Below, piece after piece: positions 1 to 9,750 of a stretch of 64,000 nt of DNA. Origin of the DNA: Megalonaias nervosa (Eukaryota > Mollusca > Bivalvia > Unionida > Unionidae); the NCBI GenBank assembly GCA_016617855.1, contig JAECUM010003671.1, forward strand, positions 1 through 64,000, given 5' to 3'. A program made the position numbers and the translations under genes. Position 1 is the first letter of the stretch, and every line of letters begins with the position of its first letter. The notes under the pieces are model-generated. The model had not been told where the DNA came from and did no database searches. It saw nothing but the letters and a program-made list of their open reading frames with translations.

Positions 1-963
1 GCCCAAGAGGATACTGGAAGGGCAGAGCAGCGATTAGTAAATTTGCTGAAGCAGCAAAAGTCTCACGTGCTGTTGCTGCAGCGTGGTTAGCACGACAGGC
101 AGTATGGCAAATTTATCTACGTCCACCTAAAAACATTCATTACGCGTATTTTGATGTCAGCGTTCCCAATGAAGTTCATCAAGCAGATATTTTGTTTTTA
201 CCACATGATACCATTAAAACACATGGACGTCAATCACGCACATACAAATACACGTTAACTGTCGTTGATGTTGCAAGTAGATATAAAGAAGCGGGACCAT
301 TATCAACAAAAACAGCATCTGAAGTTGCATCTGCGTTTAACGAATTTATCAGCGAGGACCTTTGCGATGGCCACAGTTGCTACAAGTTGATCCTGACAAA
401 GAATTTCTTGGTGCAATATCATCGCTGATGAAAAAGCATAATGTCAAAATCAGACAAGGACACATCGCAATTCATCGTGATCAGGCAATAGTTGAACGAT
501 TTAATCGAACACTCGCTGAGCTGTTATTTGGATACCAGTATGCAAAGGAAATAATTCAGAGCGACATGAGATCTCGTGAATGGGATGCAAGATTACCAAG
601 TGTGATAGCGTTAAATAATGAAATTACTCGTGCAACTTCTATGAAACCAATTAATGCAATTACAAAGAAACATATACCCCGTAGCGATGGCTACGGACAA
701 CGACGTGACTTTTCAAAACAGACAGTGTTAGGTAATGTGACTGTCAGGTATTTATATGAACCTGGTGAACTTGAAGAGGGTAAAAAAAGAGCAACTGATC
801 CTATCTGGAATGTGACTACACATAAAATTTCTAGTGTGGTTAGATCCACGGGTAGACCCGTAATCTACAGACTGGATTCGAATGCTCCTCAGCGTGGATT
901 TGTACATGAACAATTACAAGTAATTCCTGAAGACACACAGTTACCACCGCGTTCACTTCTGTA
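1..963 (+). pseudogene. Retroviral-type (rve) integrase of Polinton-like element, copy 1; 5' end outside window
   Basis: This is a DDE integrase of the kind carried by Polintons and adintoviruses, expected to insert the linear element DNA into the host genome. Reading frame 3 from base 3 is open to base 428. It contains the first likely catalytic Asp in QADILFLPHD. After a one-base frameshift near 340-365 the frame starting around 362 carries LLQVDPDKEF (second Asp) and AIVERFNRTL (catalytic Glu), then a C-terminal SH3/chromo-like tail ending at 962. The second copy (40380-41604) reads through the shift point in one frame, so the shift is private to this copy. The 3' end overlaps the convergent polymerase gene by about 10 bases. 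The N-terminus lies left of the window, and the gene looks broken. I am confident of the family and less sure of the exact ends. Confidence 0.85.
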
Positions 964-3900
964 AACTTGCACCCCGACGTCGCTTGCATTCAAGACAGGT
1001 CAGCATCACATTTTCGCGCGTGTGACCAAGATCACTATTAATTCTGTCTACGGTGAACTGTCTTGGATTATTACTCGTATACTCCCATAGCATATTACAG
1101 TTACAACTTGCACAATGATTATTCTGTCGTTGTTTTAGTGTCATAATCAATTCAGTATCAATATCAAAGTCGCGATTATTTTTTTTGTCACATTGCTTAT
1201 AACCAAATAGTTTTTTTCTTATTACGCCATTGCTAGCAGTTTGATTATTATTTTCTGTAAAATTCATAATGACCCTGTGTAGTTGAGATATTCTTCTGAC
1301 TCGAGACACTGCGAGATAAACTAAATTTGACCATTCGATTCTATCATCGACAATCCAGATATTTGTATCAGTAATAGTTAGTCCTTGTGATGAATGAATC
1401 ATTATAGCATATCCTAATTTCCATGGAGTTTTATCCATGATCAACGCGCTCTCAACAACATCAACATCAACCAAAACAATATCATTCAATACAAGATTTT
1501 GTTTTTCATTTGTTCCTGGAATTTCAACTTCAATATTCTGTCGTCGAGTATCTGCTGGGCGATAACATAATGGTACAGGTAGATTTGAAAACTTTTCTTT
1601 ATGTAACAGAAATAATTTTTCTTGCAATTCATCACGAACTATTTTTCTACTCGCAACTATTAAATCATTTGGTCTCCATAAATTCCAAAAATCGTTCACA
1701 GGAGTTTCTGGAATTATTTCGCGCATTATCTCACATTGTATTCTATCTGGCTGTAGTCTAGTTAATCTTTTAAATTCTTTCAGAGGTTCATCAATAGCTC
1801 TATGATCATCGGTTATCTCCTCATAATAATCCACAAACGTTTTTAACTACTCGTGCGGAGACTGCCCAACGAAAGGTGGTGGTTGACCATGATCGCCGCA
1901 CATTATCACAGCAGTATTTTTTGTCAGTAACCAATCGAGAAATATTTTTAATGTTTCTAACGATACTGTACAAATTTCATCCCAGATGATAATCCGGGGT
2001 ATATATTTCTCACCCATTAGCTCAGGTGTCCACGTATCCCCGCACCATCTGAAGAAACCATGATAAGTTTGAGATTTTACTCCTCGTTCATTTATTTCTC
2101 TGGCTAGTCTATGTGTAGGTGTCAGCACAATCATATCAACGGAGTTCTTCAAACCCGTAACATCGTTACGGCGAAATAATTCAATGGCACGTGTTGTTTT
2201 TCCAGAACCTCCAGGTCCATTGAGATAAACGGTTTTATGTCTGGCCACAGGGTCAAACACAGATGGTGCCGATGATTTCAATATTTGATTTTCATTACCG
2301 CAATATATTTCCTTGATCTCAACGTCTGCAGATTCGGAATAGTCAAGTATATTTTCTTGTTTTATTCTCCATGATCCCCATTCACCATTACCGAGTAGCG
2401 GTTTTAGCAAATCTAAATACGCTTTATTTATATAAAATGAATCCGTGGCAACTCTGACAGCGTAACGAGGAAATCTATTTATCATCGATAATAAATTTAT
2501 GGAAACGTAAGCGAGCATAGAAGATCTTAAATGAGTAAATTGCGGTGACTCACCATCAATATAACTCACTACTGTACCTAGTTTGGTTCCATCTGACAAA
2601 TAAGCATTGCTTCTGCTTATAAATGTTCCTTTGTTCGTTGTATCAGTAATTATAAAATCTAACTCAGCATCATCCATAATTAATCTTGTACAATGTCTTT
2701 TATGATCATACGAACCACCTTGAGTAAATTTACCAATTATTTTTCTACCGAGATCTTTTGCAACTTTATTTTCATAATCAATTTTATCCCAATCTTCATC
2801 TGGATCTGTCGGTGAATATTTCTTTTGTTGTGGTAACCAAACTTGTTTCTGCGGATGATATGATATAATAGCTTCACTTACACTCAACGACATTAAGATT
2901 TCAGTATCAAGCATGTATCGTAATAGCACTATTGGAACCCAATATTTTTCTAAGAAATGTCTACCAAACCACGCATAAACGATCGGATGAAGATTATTAC
3001 AAAACTTAAATGATTTTATACAAGAGAATCCAGTTAAATCAAAATCAGGTAATGATCCATTTATCGCAACTCTTGTCATTTCATGTGTCTGATGTCCGAA
3101 TCTTTTGAAATATTCAGAACATTCTCCGTATCCAAGAAAACTTCCAGGATAACATGCAACCATATCAACCGATATAACTTTACGATGATCGTATTTGGTA
3201 TTCCATAATCCGCCATGTCCATATTCGACACAACTATGCTGAATATCTTCAAGGAATTCTGATCGTGTTGGTTTCCATGAATTTTTCTCCTGAGCGAAGT
3301 GAGCAGCAACTGATGGAGCTGTAAAACAATTATTCAATAATCTTTCAACTTCAGCATCATCAGAATTATATTTCAGTGCAAGATTCTTCATTTCTTCATG
3401 GAGAGATTCTCTACGGTAAATCTCTCCATTAGGTTTTACAAACTGATCGTAATTTACGGATTCTGAACTCTGAAATAACCAAACAGATACAGGATCATTC
3501 TTACTGATATCGCTGATAGCATCGAATATATAATCGTCATAAAATCTGACTATTCTATCTCGTGGAAATATTGTTACAGCATTAGTCCATGCATGTGCGC
3601 GATGATCAATGATTGTTATTGGGGTTCCATTTTTTATATATTTCGGTTTGTACAAAATTTCTCCGGTTAGTGTTTTTACTGTTATTGGAAATCTCAATTT
3701 CTTTTCTAGCTTAGCAACATCACTGATAGATGCTCCGGTATCTTTAACTGTTTCTTTTACGTCTTAGATCCGTTCAACCGTTTCCGCGTATTGCTTTTGA
3801 GAAATGTTCTATAACTCGCTCAGCTACGCAGTTTAGTCCCCTTGACAAAGTCAATGAGGAAAATTTCATTGGTTTGAGATTATTAACGCTAGGTTTATCA

Positions 3901-4368
3901 TTTAACGGATATATCGCATAAACAACTGCGGTTACAGGATACGCTCGTTCATAATACGGTTTATCAATACCAGTCAATGTTCCTGGTTTGGATTTTTTTA
4001 TTTAATGTAACAGTATTATTTCCAGTATGAAGCCGTATAGGGTCATGTTTATCATGGATAATCATCTGTCTGCACAATAAATTTTACTAGAATAATATAT
4101 CGCTTATTGTCGAGATAGTTGATAATATTTCTACCTCGTTTGTCACGCATTCTGAAATCAATGGTATTCATGATTCTAAATGTCGACCAAATATGAGCCG
4201 CACCGTCGTTGCGAAATTCTTTCTTGCTTCACGGATACGATCGATTATATCGCTATTTATCAAAGCCAGATCTTGCATCGAAAAATTAAATTTAGATTTT
4301 GGTAGTTTGTCAAGATTAAATCTTGCTCTGGAAGGTTCAATTGCAGATAATCTCTCAAATTCCCCCAT
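953..4368 (-). pseudogene. Family-B DNA polymerase / SF1 helicase / HNH fusion gene, copy 1, interrupted
   Basis: Reading leftwards from about 4368, this locus encodes a replication protein of about 1130 codons. The central stretch (3697-1847) shows a polymerase motif A (VISVDMVACYPGSF, Asp about residue 178), a motif B-like RKIIGKFTQGG and a motif C-like RVATDSFYI. It continues with a Walker A GPGGSGKTT (494-502), Walker B IIIWDEIC and a GDHGQ motif III of an SF1 (Pif1/RecD/Dda-like) helicase. The next stretch (1834-953) has helicase motifs V/VI (IHSSQGLTI, LAVSRV) and ends in an HNH domain with CASC and CLEC zinc ligands. The two stretches are in the same frame, separated only by a TAG at 1847-1849. 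The N-terminal part (3774-3977, 4168-4368) is split by further frameshifts and stops. I recall similar fusions in arbuscular-mycorrhizal fungal genomes. No separate exonuclease domain is visible. Confidence 0.85.
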
Positions 4369-4451
4369 ACTATAATTAAGACAAATATATGTTCAATTAA
4401 ACTTTAATTATATATATAACGATACAAACAAATAACAGATGCAAATGGTTA

Positions 4452-4709
4452 ATGATAGGATTTTCTCTTCCTTGTAATAAATCATGCGTAAATGAATTCT
4501 GTGGTCAATACCTGCAAAGTTTTCGCAAGGGTAGTCTAGGACCGAAACCGTGTTTACGATGTGGTGTTGGAGTCAGAGGAGAAACATGGTTATGTGTGCA
4601 TTGCGGTGGTAAAAGATACAGAGAGTTGAAACGATATTATGATAAGAAATCATCAGGTGAATCTCCCATAAAAGCCGCTGAAGACTATCTGGTTAGATTT
4701 TCAAAATAA
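4452..4709 (+). CDS. Small zinc-ribbon protein, copy 1
   Basis: An 85-residue ORF with an ATG start. It has cysteine pairs spaced like a zinc ribbon: CLRC at about residues 35-38 and CVHC at about 48-51, with an extra Cys cluster near the N-terminus (CNKSC, then EFCGQY). The C-terminal third is charged and helical (RYRELKRYYDKK). It sits divergently just upstream of the polymerase-helicase gene and 46 bases before the HNH gene, so it belongs to the replication-side block. A nucleic-acid-binding or transcription role is plausible for a small zinc-ribbon protein in such an element, but that is inference. I did not find a clear counterpart in the decayed second copy. Confidence 0.6.
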   Translation: MIGFSLPCNKSCVNEFCGQYLQSFRKGSLGPKPCLRCGVGVRGETWLCVHCGGKRYRELKRYYDKKSSGESPIKAAEDYLVRFSK

Positions 4710-4755
4710 TCACTTAGACAAATAGTATTTCTATATAAATGGAATAAATGAATTT

Positions 4756-5223
4756 GTGAAGCATCCAATATTTAAAAATTATGAAGCGTCTCGTGATGGT
4801 GTAATCAGAAACTGCCGATTAAAGAAATCAGTTGGTAGTGTTACTAATACTAGTTATCTCAAATTCCGTGCTGGAAATAAAATGTATCTATCTCATAGAT
4901 TCGTATTTGAATGTTTTCCTGGGGTCATCAAAGACGGATTTGTGATCGATCACATTAATTCAGACCCGAAAGATAATAATTTATCTAACCTCCGGGTTGT
5001 TACGCAAAGCCAAAATTGTATTTTTGGAAGAATTGGTTATAATGATAAGTCTTCAAGATCAGTTGTATCCACTAATACAGATACTGGTGAAGAAATAATT
5101 TTCCCATCAATGTCTGCGGCTGGTAAATATTTCGGTATTTGCCGAGCTTCAATATATTATGCTGCAAATAATATTACCAAATCAGCATTTTCGAAAAAAT
5201 TTAAGCAGAAGATCAAATTTTAG
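4756..5223 (+). CDS. Free-standing HNH endonuclease with NUMOD-like tail, copy 1
   Basis: A 155-codon frame with the HNH core SHRFVFECF, FVIDHINSDPKDNNLSNLR and VVTQSQN, typical of phage and homing-type HNH nucleases, followed by a NUMOD1-like helix-turn-helix segment (PSMSAAGKYFGICRASIYY). The start is uncertain. The frame reaches upstream through NEFVKHPIF, and the nearest ATGs (4739, 4748) are out of frame, so the true N-terminus may be lost to an indel. The decayed relative at 50215-50690 shows the same order and the same VIDHINSD core. It is the second HNH domain of the element besides the one at the C-terminus of the polymerase-helicase. Roles such as resolution, nicking or selfish homing cannot be separated from sequence. 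Confidence 0.75.
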   Translation: MKHPIFKNYEASRDGVIRNCRLKKSVGSVTNTSYLKFRAGNKMYLSHRFVFECFPGVIKDGFVIDHINSDPKDNNLSNLRVVTQSQNCIFGRIGYNDKSSRSVVSTNTDTGEEIIFPSMSAAGKYFGICRASIYYAANNITKSAFSKKFKQKIKF

Positions 5224-5375
5224 TATGCAAAATAAAAGCGAGATAATCCGTCATCGCTGATAGAATAATCAAGCAGTTGTCTCCCTTTTGTTATTGCGTA
5301 TACATGACACGTTTATATTTAGTTATATACATCTAATCCATCAAACATTAAATTCTGATAATCCAATTATTTTAT

Positions 5376-5612
5376 ATGATCAAGCACAAAAATCTCAATT
5401 CCATTGACATTGTCAAGGAATTTATTCTTGGACGTTGTGAAGATGATATTGAATTCCGTGATAACCGCGCTATAGTGGATTTTACATTAAGCCGTGTGTG
5501 CGGTAGTCATTATCGATTTTTTTTTTCTAGACTGCATGCAGATAGAACCGGAATAATATCGATCCGTGCATCATTGCTATGTAATTCTGCCTTTGATGAA
5601 ATCAAGGGTTGA
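5376..5612 (+). CDS. Hypothetical protein, 78 aa, copy 1
   Basis: A short open frame with an ATG start, downstream of the HNH gene and on the same strand. It is rich in charged and aromatic residues (KEFILGRCEDDIEF, CGSHYRFFF). I do not recognise a family. Its position at the end of the + strand replication-side cluster, and the lack of any better frame in this interval, make it a plausible small element gene, but it could be chance. The motif ATTGACATTGTCAAGG inside it matches the recurrent palindrome seen elsewhere in copy 1. Confidence 0.35.
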   Translation: MIKHKNLNSIDIVKEFILGRCEDDIEFRDNRAIVDFTLSRVCGSHYRFFFSRLHADRTGIISIRASLLCNSAFDEIKG

Positions 5613-5786
5613 TAATACAGTATTTTAACCAAATTCAGAAATGTGTAAGATTGTAGATTTGCGATTTATTTTATATTTTATTCAGAATCTGATAGTATAT
5701 ACTTATCATCCTTGACATAGTCAAGGTGACAGAGTCAGGGATAGGTAACTATATATTTGTTTTTGAAACGTATATTTGTAACTGAA
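5613..5786. other. Non-coding spacer with perfect TTGAC/GTCAA palindrome
   Basis: There is no coding frame here. The interval holds the perfect inverted repeat CCTTGACATAGTCAAGG (5710-5726), followed by a looser gtgacagagtcaggg. Near-copies of the palindrome recur in copy 1 at 3838-3857, 5402-5418, 8308-8336 and 11248-11265. Confidence 0.5.
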
Positions 5787-5856
5787 TCTGATGGTGCAGT
5801 GGTAGCACGTCTGGCTCTCGTACTCGAGGCCCGTGGTTCGATTCCCCGTATCGGAC
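5787..5856 (+). ncRNA. tRNA-like sequence inside copy 1
   Basis: The 5' strand TCTGATG pairs along its whole length, with two G-U pairs, with TATCGGA at 5849-5855. GTGC/GCAC flank the loop AGTGGTA, which is a good D-arm and A box. GGTTCGATTCC is a perfect B box within a T-arm that has one mismatch. Against a real tRNA, the two-base linker before the D-arm is missing and the anticodon stem pairs poorly; counted by position the anticodon would be CTC. It may be a decayed tRNA, a tRNA-like structure of the element or a SINE head. No SINE body or tail follows. Confidence 0.45.
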
Positions 5857-5943
5857 ATATGTCGGGGGTGGCGTTAGGATGCCATTTTCATAATTAATAA
5901 TTATCATTTATCTAATAAATGGGGGCGTTAGCAAGCCCCATGA

Positions 5944-6036
5944 GATTTCATGTAACCCTCGCCAACATCAAACAACGTGGTTAGTGCAGTTTTGCAATTA
6001 CCCCGGGGTTTGATTTTGGGGGGGTTACGTGAAATC
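5944..6036. repeat. Long imperfect hairpin, copy 1
   Basis: Arms at 5944-5973 and 6008-6036 are inverted copies of about 29 bases with a few mismatches (GATTTCATGTAACCC against GGGTTACGTGAAATC at the outer ends), around a loop of about 34 bases. It lies between the tRNA-like sequence and the 80-bp duplication. An RNA hairpin, a replication signal or a small foldback element are all possible. Confidence 0.6.
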
Positions 6037-6240
6037 GATATGCGCTTGCGCCCCTAAAATAAACAACAGGATGATGTGAGCTCGTGACCTTGTGACTTCA
6101 CTGAAGGGTACCCACATAGGGGCATTCAGAAAGAATGTCCGCCGGACCAAAAGTCTCAATAAGGTGCCTGTGGACCATAAGACAGGTCTTAACCAATGAA
6201 AAAGTGCCTGTGGGCCAATGGCCCCCAACAAGGACTCTTA
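6037..6240. other. Non-coding stretch before the duplication
   Basis: An open frame of 68 codons crosses this interval on the - strand, but it has no recognisable domain and an odd composition. I take it as chance. The text contains short internal repetitions (gtgcctgtggaccataag and gtgcctgtgggccaatgg) that suggest local duplication. Confidence 0.3.
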
Positions 6241-6400
6241 GGACCTTATTGGTAAAGGCTTTACCGGCAGAAGGGACAACAGTGGAATGGTAGACTGACC
6301 GTCATTGCTGTTGTTTATTTGGACCTTATTGGTAAAGGCTTTACCGGCAGAAGGGACCCCAGTGAAATAGTAGACTGACCGTCATTGCTGTTGTTTATTT
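6241..6400. repeat. 80-bp tandem duplication, copy 1
   Basis: Two head-to-tail units, 6241-6320 and 6321-6400, differ at only about four positions. Each contains the small palindrome GGTAAAGGCTTTACC. The high identity implies a recent duplication. It adjoins the AT-rich array that follows. Confidence 0.85.
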
Positions 6401-7540
6401 TTATTCAAAAATATGTTTTATTTTTATCTGATTCAGAATATATTTTTATTTTTGTCTGATTCAGAATATATTTTTATTTTTATCTGATTCAGAATATATT
6501 TTTATATTTATCTGATTCAGAAATATATTTTTATTTTTATCTGATTCAGAAATATATATTTATCTGATTCAAAAATATATTTTTACTTTTTTACTTTTAT
6601 CTGATTCAGAATATATTTTTACTTTTATCTGATTCAGAAATATATATTTATCTGATTCAGAAATATATATTTATCTGATTCAGAATATATTTTTACATTT
6701 ATCTGGTTCAGAAATATATTTTTATTTTTATCTGATTCAAAAATATATTTTTACTTTTATCTGATTTAGAATATATTTTTACTTTTATCTGATTCAGAAA
6801 TATACATTTATCTGATTCAGAAATATATTTTTACTTCATCTGATTCAGAATATATTTTTATATTTATCTGATTCAGAAATATATATTTATCTGATTCAGA
6901 ATATATTTTTATCTGATTCAGATTTTAGTTTTATCTGATTCAGAATATATTTTTATCTGATTCAGAATATGTTTTTATATTTATCTAATTCAGAATATAT
7001 ATTTATATTTATCTGATTCAGAAATATTTTTTATATTTATCTGATTCAGAATATATATTTATATTTATCTGTTTCAGAAATATTTTTTATATTTATCTGA
7101 TTGAGAAATATTTTTACTTTTATTCTGATTCAAAAATATATTTATATTTATCTGGTTCAAAAATATATTTATATTTATCTGATTCAGAATATATATTTAT
7201 ATTTATCTGATTCAGAATATATATTTATATTTATCTGATTCAGAATATATATTTTTTATTTTTATCTGATTCAGAATGTATATTTATATTTATCTGATTC
7301 AAAAATATATTTTTCTTTTTATCTGATTCAGAAATATTTTTACTTTTATTCTGATTCAAAAATGTATTTATATTTATCTGATTCAGAATGTATATTTATA
7401 TTTATCTGATTCAGAATGTATATTTATATTTATCTGATTCAGAACATATTTTTCTTCTTATCTGATTCAGAAATATTTTTATTTTTATCTGATTCAGAAA
7501 TATTTTTATTATAATAAAATTTTATTTTTTTATGAAATTC
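6401..7540. repeat. AT-rich degenerate tandem array with TCTGATTCAGAA core, copy 1
   Basis: About 1.1 kb is made of some 40 units, 20 to 35 bases long, each built on TATCTGATTCAGAA followed by a variable ATATATTTTTATTTT run. The conserved core TCTGATTCAGA is itself a near-perfect palindrome. The array lies between the replication-side genes and the late genes. It has no coding frame. It may be an origin, an enhancer-like or partition region, or simple satellite growth. Confidence 0.85.
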
Positions 7541-7740
7541 AGTCAGATTTTCTAAATTTGATGGGTAAGTTGCCTAACAAAATCGTGACTTTGATCAGAT
7601 TTTCTAAATTTGACGGGTAATATACCCATCAAAATTACGAATTCAGTCAGATTTTCTAAAATATTTCTATATTTATTAAGAAATATATTTTTATTTTTAT
7701 TAAGAAATATATTTTTATTTAAATAAATATTTATTATATA
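7541..7740. promoter_or_regulatory. Repeats and AT-rich leader of the 7741 gene
   Basis: Three copies of CAGATTTTCTAAA (near 7552, 7599 and 7648) alternate with GATGGGTAA / GACGGGTAA and a palindrome GGGTAATATACCC (about 7615-7627). The stretch ends in TTATTATATA directly before the ATG at 7741. This TATAATG-type context recurs at late-gene starts. Confidence 0.45.
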
Positions 7741-8238
7741 ATGAATCACGAAAATATCAACGCTATTATTGCTGCTATTAAGCAATTACAACACAGCGGT
7801 ATAAAAATATCTGATGAGCTTGATCCTGAAACAATAATGAGTGATTTTGAATCGTTACAATTTCGAAAGTCAGAAAATAGATATACGCTGCCCTCCGATT
7901 ATAGATTCATAAAGTTAATCCAGCAGGCGATGTTACAATCGCTGGCAGCAATCACGGTTACGCAAGTGAAATTATTTGTTCCTCTTTCACGTTCAATCGA
8001 AAAGGTTAGATCAGAATTATCTCACGAATACGAAACGAAAAGAATTGTACACGCTCGTATAAAACAGTTGAGAGATATTATGTCAATGACCGAGTCATTG
8101 AACGAAGTTGCGGAAGAGTTACTGGCTAAAGATAAGTCAGAGTGTGACTCTAATCATAGTGAAAGTGACTATAGTGACGTTGACAACGAAACCAATAGTA
8201 TCACCTGTAACGTTGTATCAGCTAAACAAGAGGGATAA
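7741..8238 (+). CDS. Conserved coiled-coil protein of unknown function, copy 1
   Basis: A 165-residue protein with an intact frame and an ATG in a TATATAATG context. The middle (about 60-125) is strongly helical and charged (IEKVRSELSHEYETKR), and the C-terminus is acidic and Ser/Asp rich. The second copy retains a relative at about 38740-39151 in which YRFI, the PL.S.I.K.RSELS segment and YET are conserved, so it is a genuine element gene. In both copies it faces the end of the penton-like gene tail to tail. I do not recognise the family; a regulatory or scaffold role would be a guess. Confidence 0.65.
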   Translation: MNHENINAIIAAIKQLQHSGIKISDELDPETIMSDFESLQFRKSENRYTLPSDYRFIKLIQQAMLQSLAAITVTQVKLFVPLSRSIEKVRSELSHEYETKRIVHARIKQLRDIMSMTESLNEVAEELLAKDKSECDSNHSESDYSDVDNETNSITCNVVSAKQEG

Positions 8239-8366
8239 TTCATTTTTGATCCACGTCAAGGATAATAATCCGTGATTATATCACGGGGGTAAAAAAAAGT
8301 ATTTTATCCTTGACTTAGTCTTTGACAACGTCAAGGGGACATTTTTTTTTTTTTGCTTGGTGTTTT
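8239..8366. terminator. Convergent intergenic region with stem-loops
   Basis: This gap separates two genes that converge. It has the palindrome CCGTGATTATATCACGG (8270-8286) followed by an A run. It also has CCTTGAC (8308-8314) paired with GTCAAGG (8330-8336), and another GTCAAGG half at 8255-8261. A T run follows at 8342-8354. Position and structure suggest transcript 3' end formation for both genes. This is inference. Confidence 0.45.
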
Positions 8367-9740
8367 CTACGAACGCACATACAGATTTATACTTAACATC
8401 TCTGACCTGAAATCGAGCAAGTGGCCAGTCTGGTCAGTAAGTTTGAAATGTATCCGCGATAAGAGTGGATTATGACATTTTAGATAAACAACGTTGATTG
8501 GTTCTGATACAATCAACCACCCTGGTGGTACTTGAGGTGTAAACGAATACAGAATGTATCCTTGCTGGGCTTGATTGGATTTTTCAGTGTCAGCTTGATA
8601 ACTGCCATCGATGACATCACATACTAGATTGACAGCGATCGTTGATGTGATATTTACGATGCCCGGTGAAATGTGACGGCCGTCCCCATACTTATCTTTA
8701 TTACGTCTTAAAACATTTGCCGGTGGGGCTATTTTTCTCCATGATTCAAGGATTTTTGGAAAATTTTCCTTGACAAGATCAATCATTAATTGTTTGAATT
8801 CACCGATTTTATGTTCGGTATATGCTTCTTCGTAAACTTTCTTAATTACATCTTTCGCATTTTCTGGGTCTTCATGATATTTATACGCATTTTTGACTAA
8901 AATATGTTTTGTATATTCGAAATCAAATAATATTAAATTCAGATGTTGAATTGCTTCTATGATATTTTTTTTCACATCATCGCTGTAATAATATATCAGA
9001 TGAACGATTAAATTTTTGACACTGGTAAACATCCGGTTAAATTCATCTACTGCGTCTGGGATCGTAACAGTGATAGTTCTTAGATCCATCATATTTTCAT
9101 CTCTTCTCAGATCAGGAATTTTTTCTTGTCCATCAGTAAAAAATTTATTAATGGTCCACGGAATATCATTTCGGTAATCTGGAATTTTGATAAATTTTCG
9201 ATCACTTGTCAGAAATTCATCTCGGCGTGGTTCTGGTGGTCCAGAATAAACTGGTGGAATATCAGGCCATCCTAATACTGTTCTGATTGAACTCTGATAT
9301 ATGTCCACTGCGTAATCCGGTGATAATATTTCAACGGCCGAAGACAGTGTTGGCTCGTGAACAGTAATGGCAATCTTTGATTCTTTTCCTGTGATGGATT
9401 TAATTCTGCGCTGGAATTCTTCATTGATCTGTTCTATTTGATAACTACCCGTTGGAATACTAACTACTTGCCAATCAGGAGTTCCATAGGGTTTGTTTTT
9501 ATTTGCAAATGCTAATGAATTGTTCGGTTGTAGTCCACCAAACGATTTTGACCTAATATTTGGCCAACTATAATAAACTCGTAATTGCTCTAATGCAATC
9601 TCGGATGCTGGAATTGCAGTTGGAAAATTAATGCTGAATTCAGGATTAGTTGAACTCGCTGATATCATTGTGGTTCTTACCGGAGCAGTATTAGTGACGA
9701 TCTGTTGTAATAATTCCAATGACGTTGTCATCGATGTCAT
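8367..9740 (-). CDS. Penton-like / minor virion protein candidate, 457 aa, copy 1
   Basis: An intact frame of 457 codons with the ATG in a GTATAATAATG context. The N-terminus (about 30-125) has STNPEFSINFPTAI, then a Tyr-rich YYSWPN and a segment with IPTGSYQIEQINEEFQRRI. A central region of about 150 residues is helical and charged. The C-terminus is beta-rich (YILYSFTPQVPPGWLIV; FKLTDQTGHLLDFRSEMLSI). I recall this N- and C-terminal pattern from uncharacterised proteins of animal Polinton-like elements, where it goes with capsid genes. Penton-like is the most economical label by size, copy number and position next to the fibre, but the fold is not provable here. The second copy keeps only the two ends (38070-38662). 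Confidence 0.6.
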   Translation of the reverse strand: MTSMTTSLELLQQIVTNTAPVRTTMISASSTNPEFSINFPTAIPASEIALEQLRVYYSWPNIRSKSFGGLQPNNSLAFANKNKPYGTPDWQVVSIPTGSYQIEQINEEFQRRIKSITGKESKIAITVHEPTLSSAVEILSPDYAVDIYQSSIRTVLGWPDIPPVYSGPPEPRRDEFLTSDRKFIKIPDYRNDIPWTINKFFTDGQEKIPDLRRDENMMDLRTITVTIPDAVDEFNRMFTSVKNLIVHLIYYYSDDVKKNIIEAIQHLNLILFDFEYTKHILVKNAYKYHEDPENAKDVIKKVYEEAYTEHKIGEFKQLMIDLVKENFPKILESWRKIAPPANVLRRNKDKYGDGRHISPGIVNITSTIAVNLVCDVIDGSYQADTEKSNQAQQGYILYSFTPQVPPGWLIVSEPINVVYLKCHNPLLSRIHFKLTDQTGHLLDFRSEMLSINLYVRS

Positions 9741-9750
9741 TATTATACTT

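Noticed and set aside
1510..1761. 83-codon + strand frame inside the helicase region
   Set aside because: Antisense shadow without domain similarity.
6401..7540. CRISPR-like array
   Set aside because: The units vary in length, the spacers are simple A/T runs, and the locus is in an animal genome with no cas genes.
8367..9740. Bacteriophage or bacterial contamination as the source of the capsid and fibre genes
   Set aside because: The block is continuous with an animal-type Polinton gene set, and its relative lies inside an intron of a host gene.
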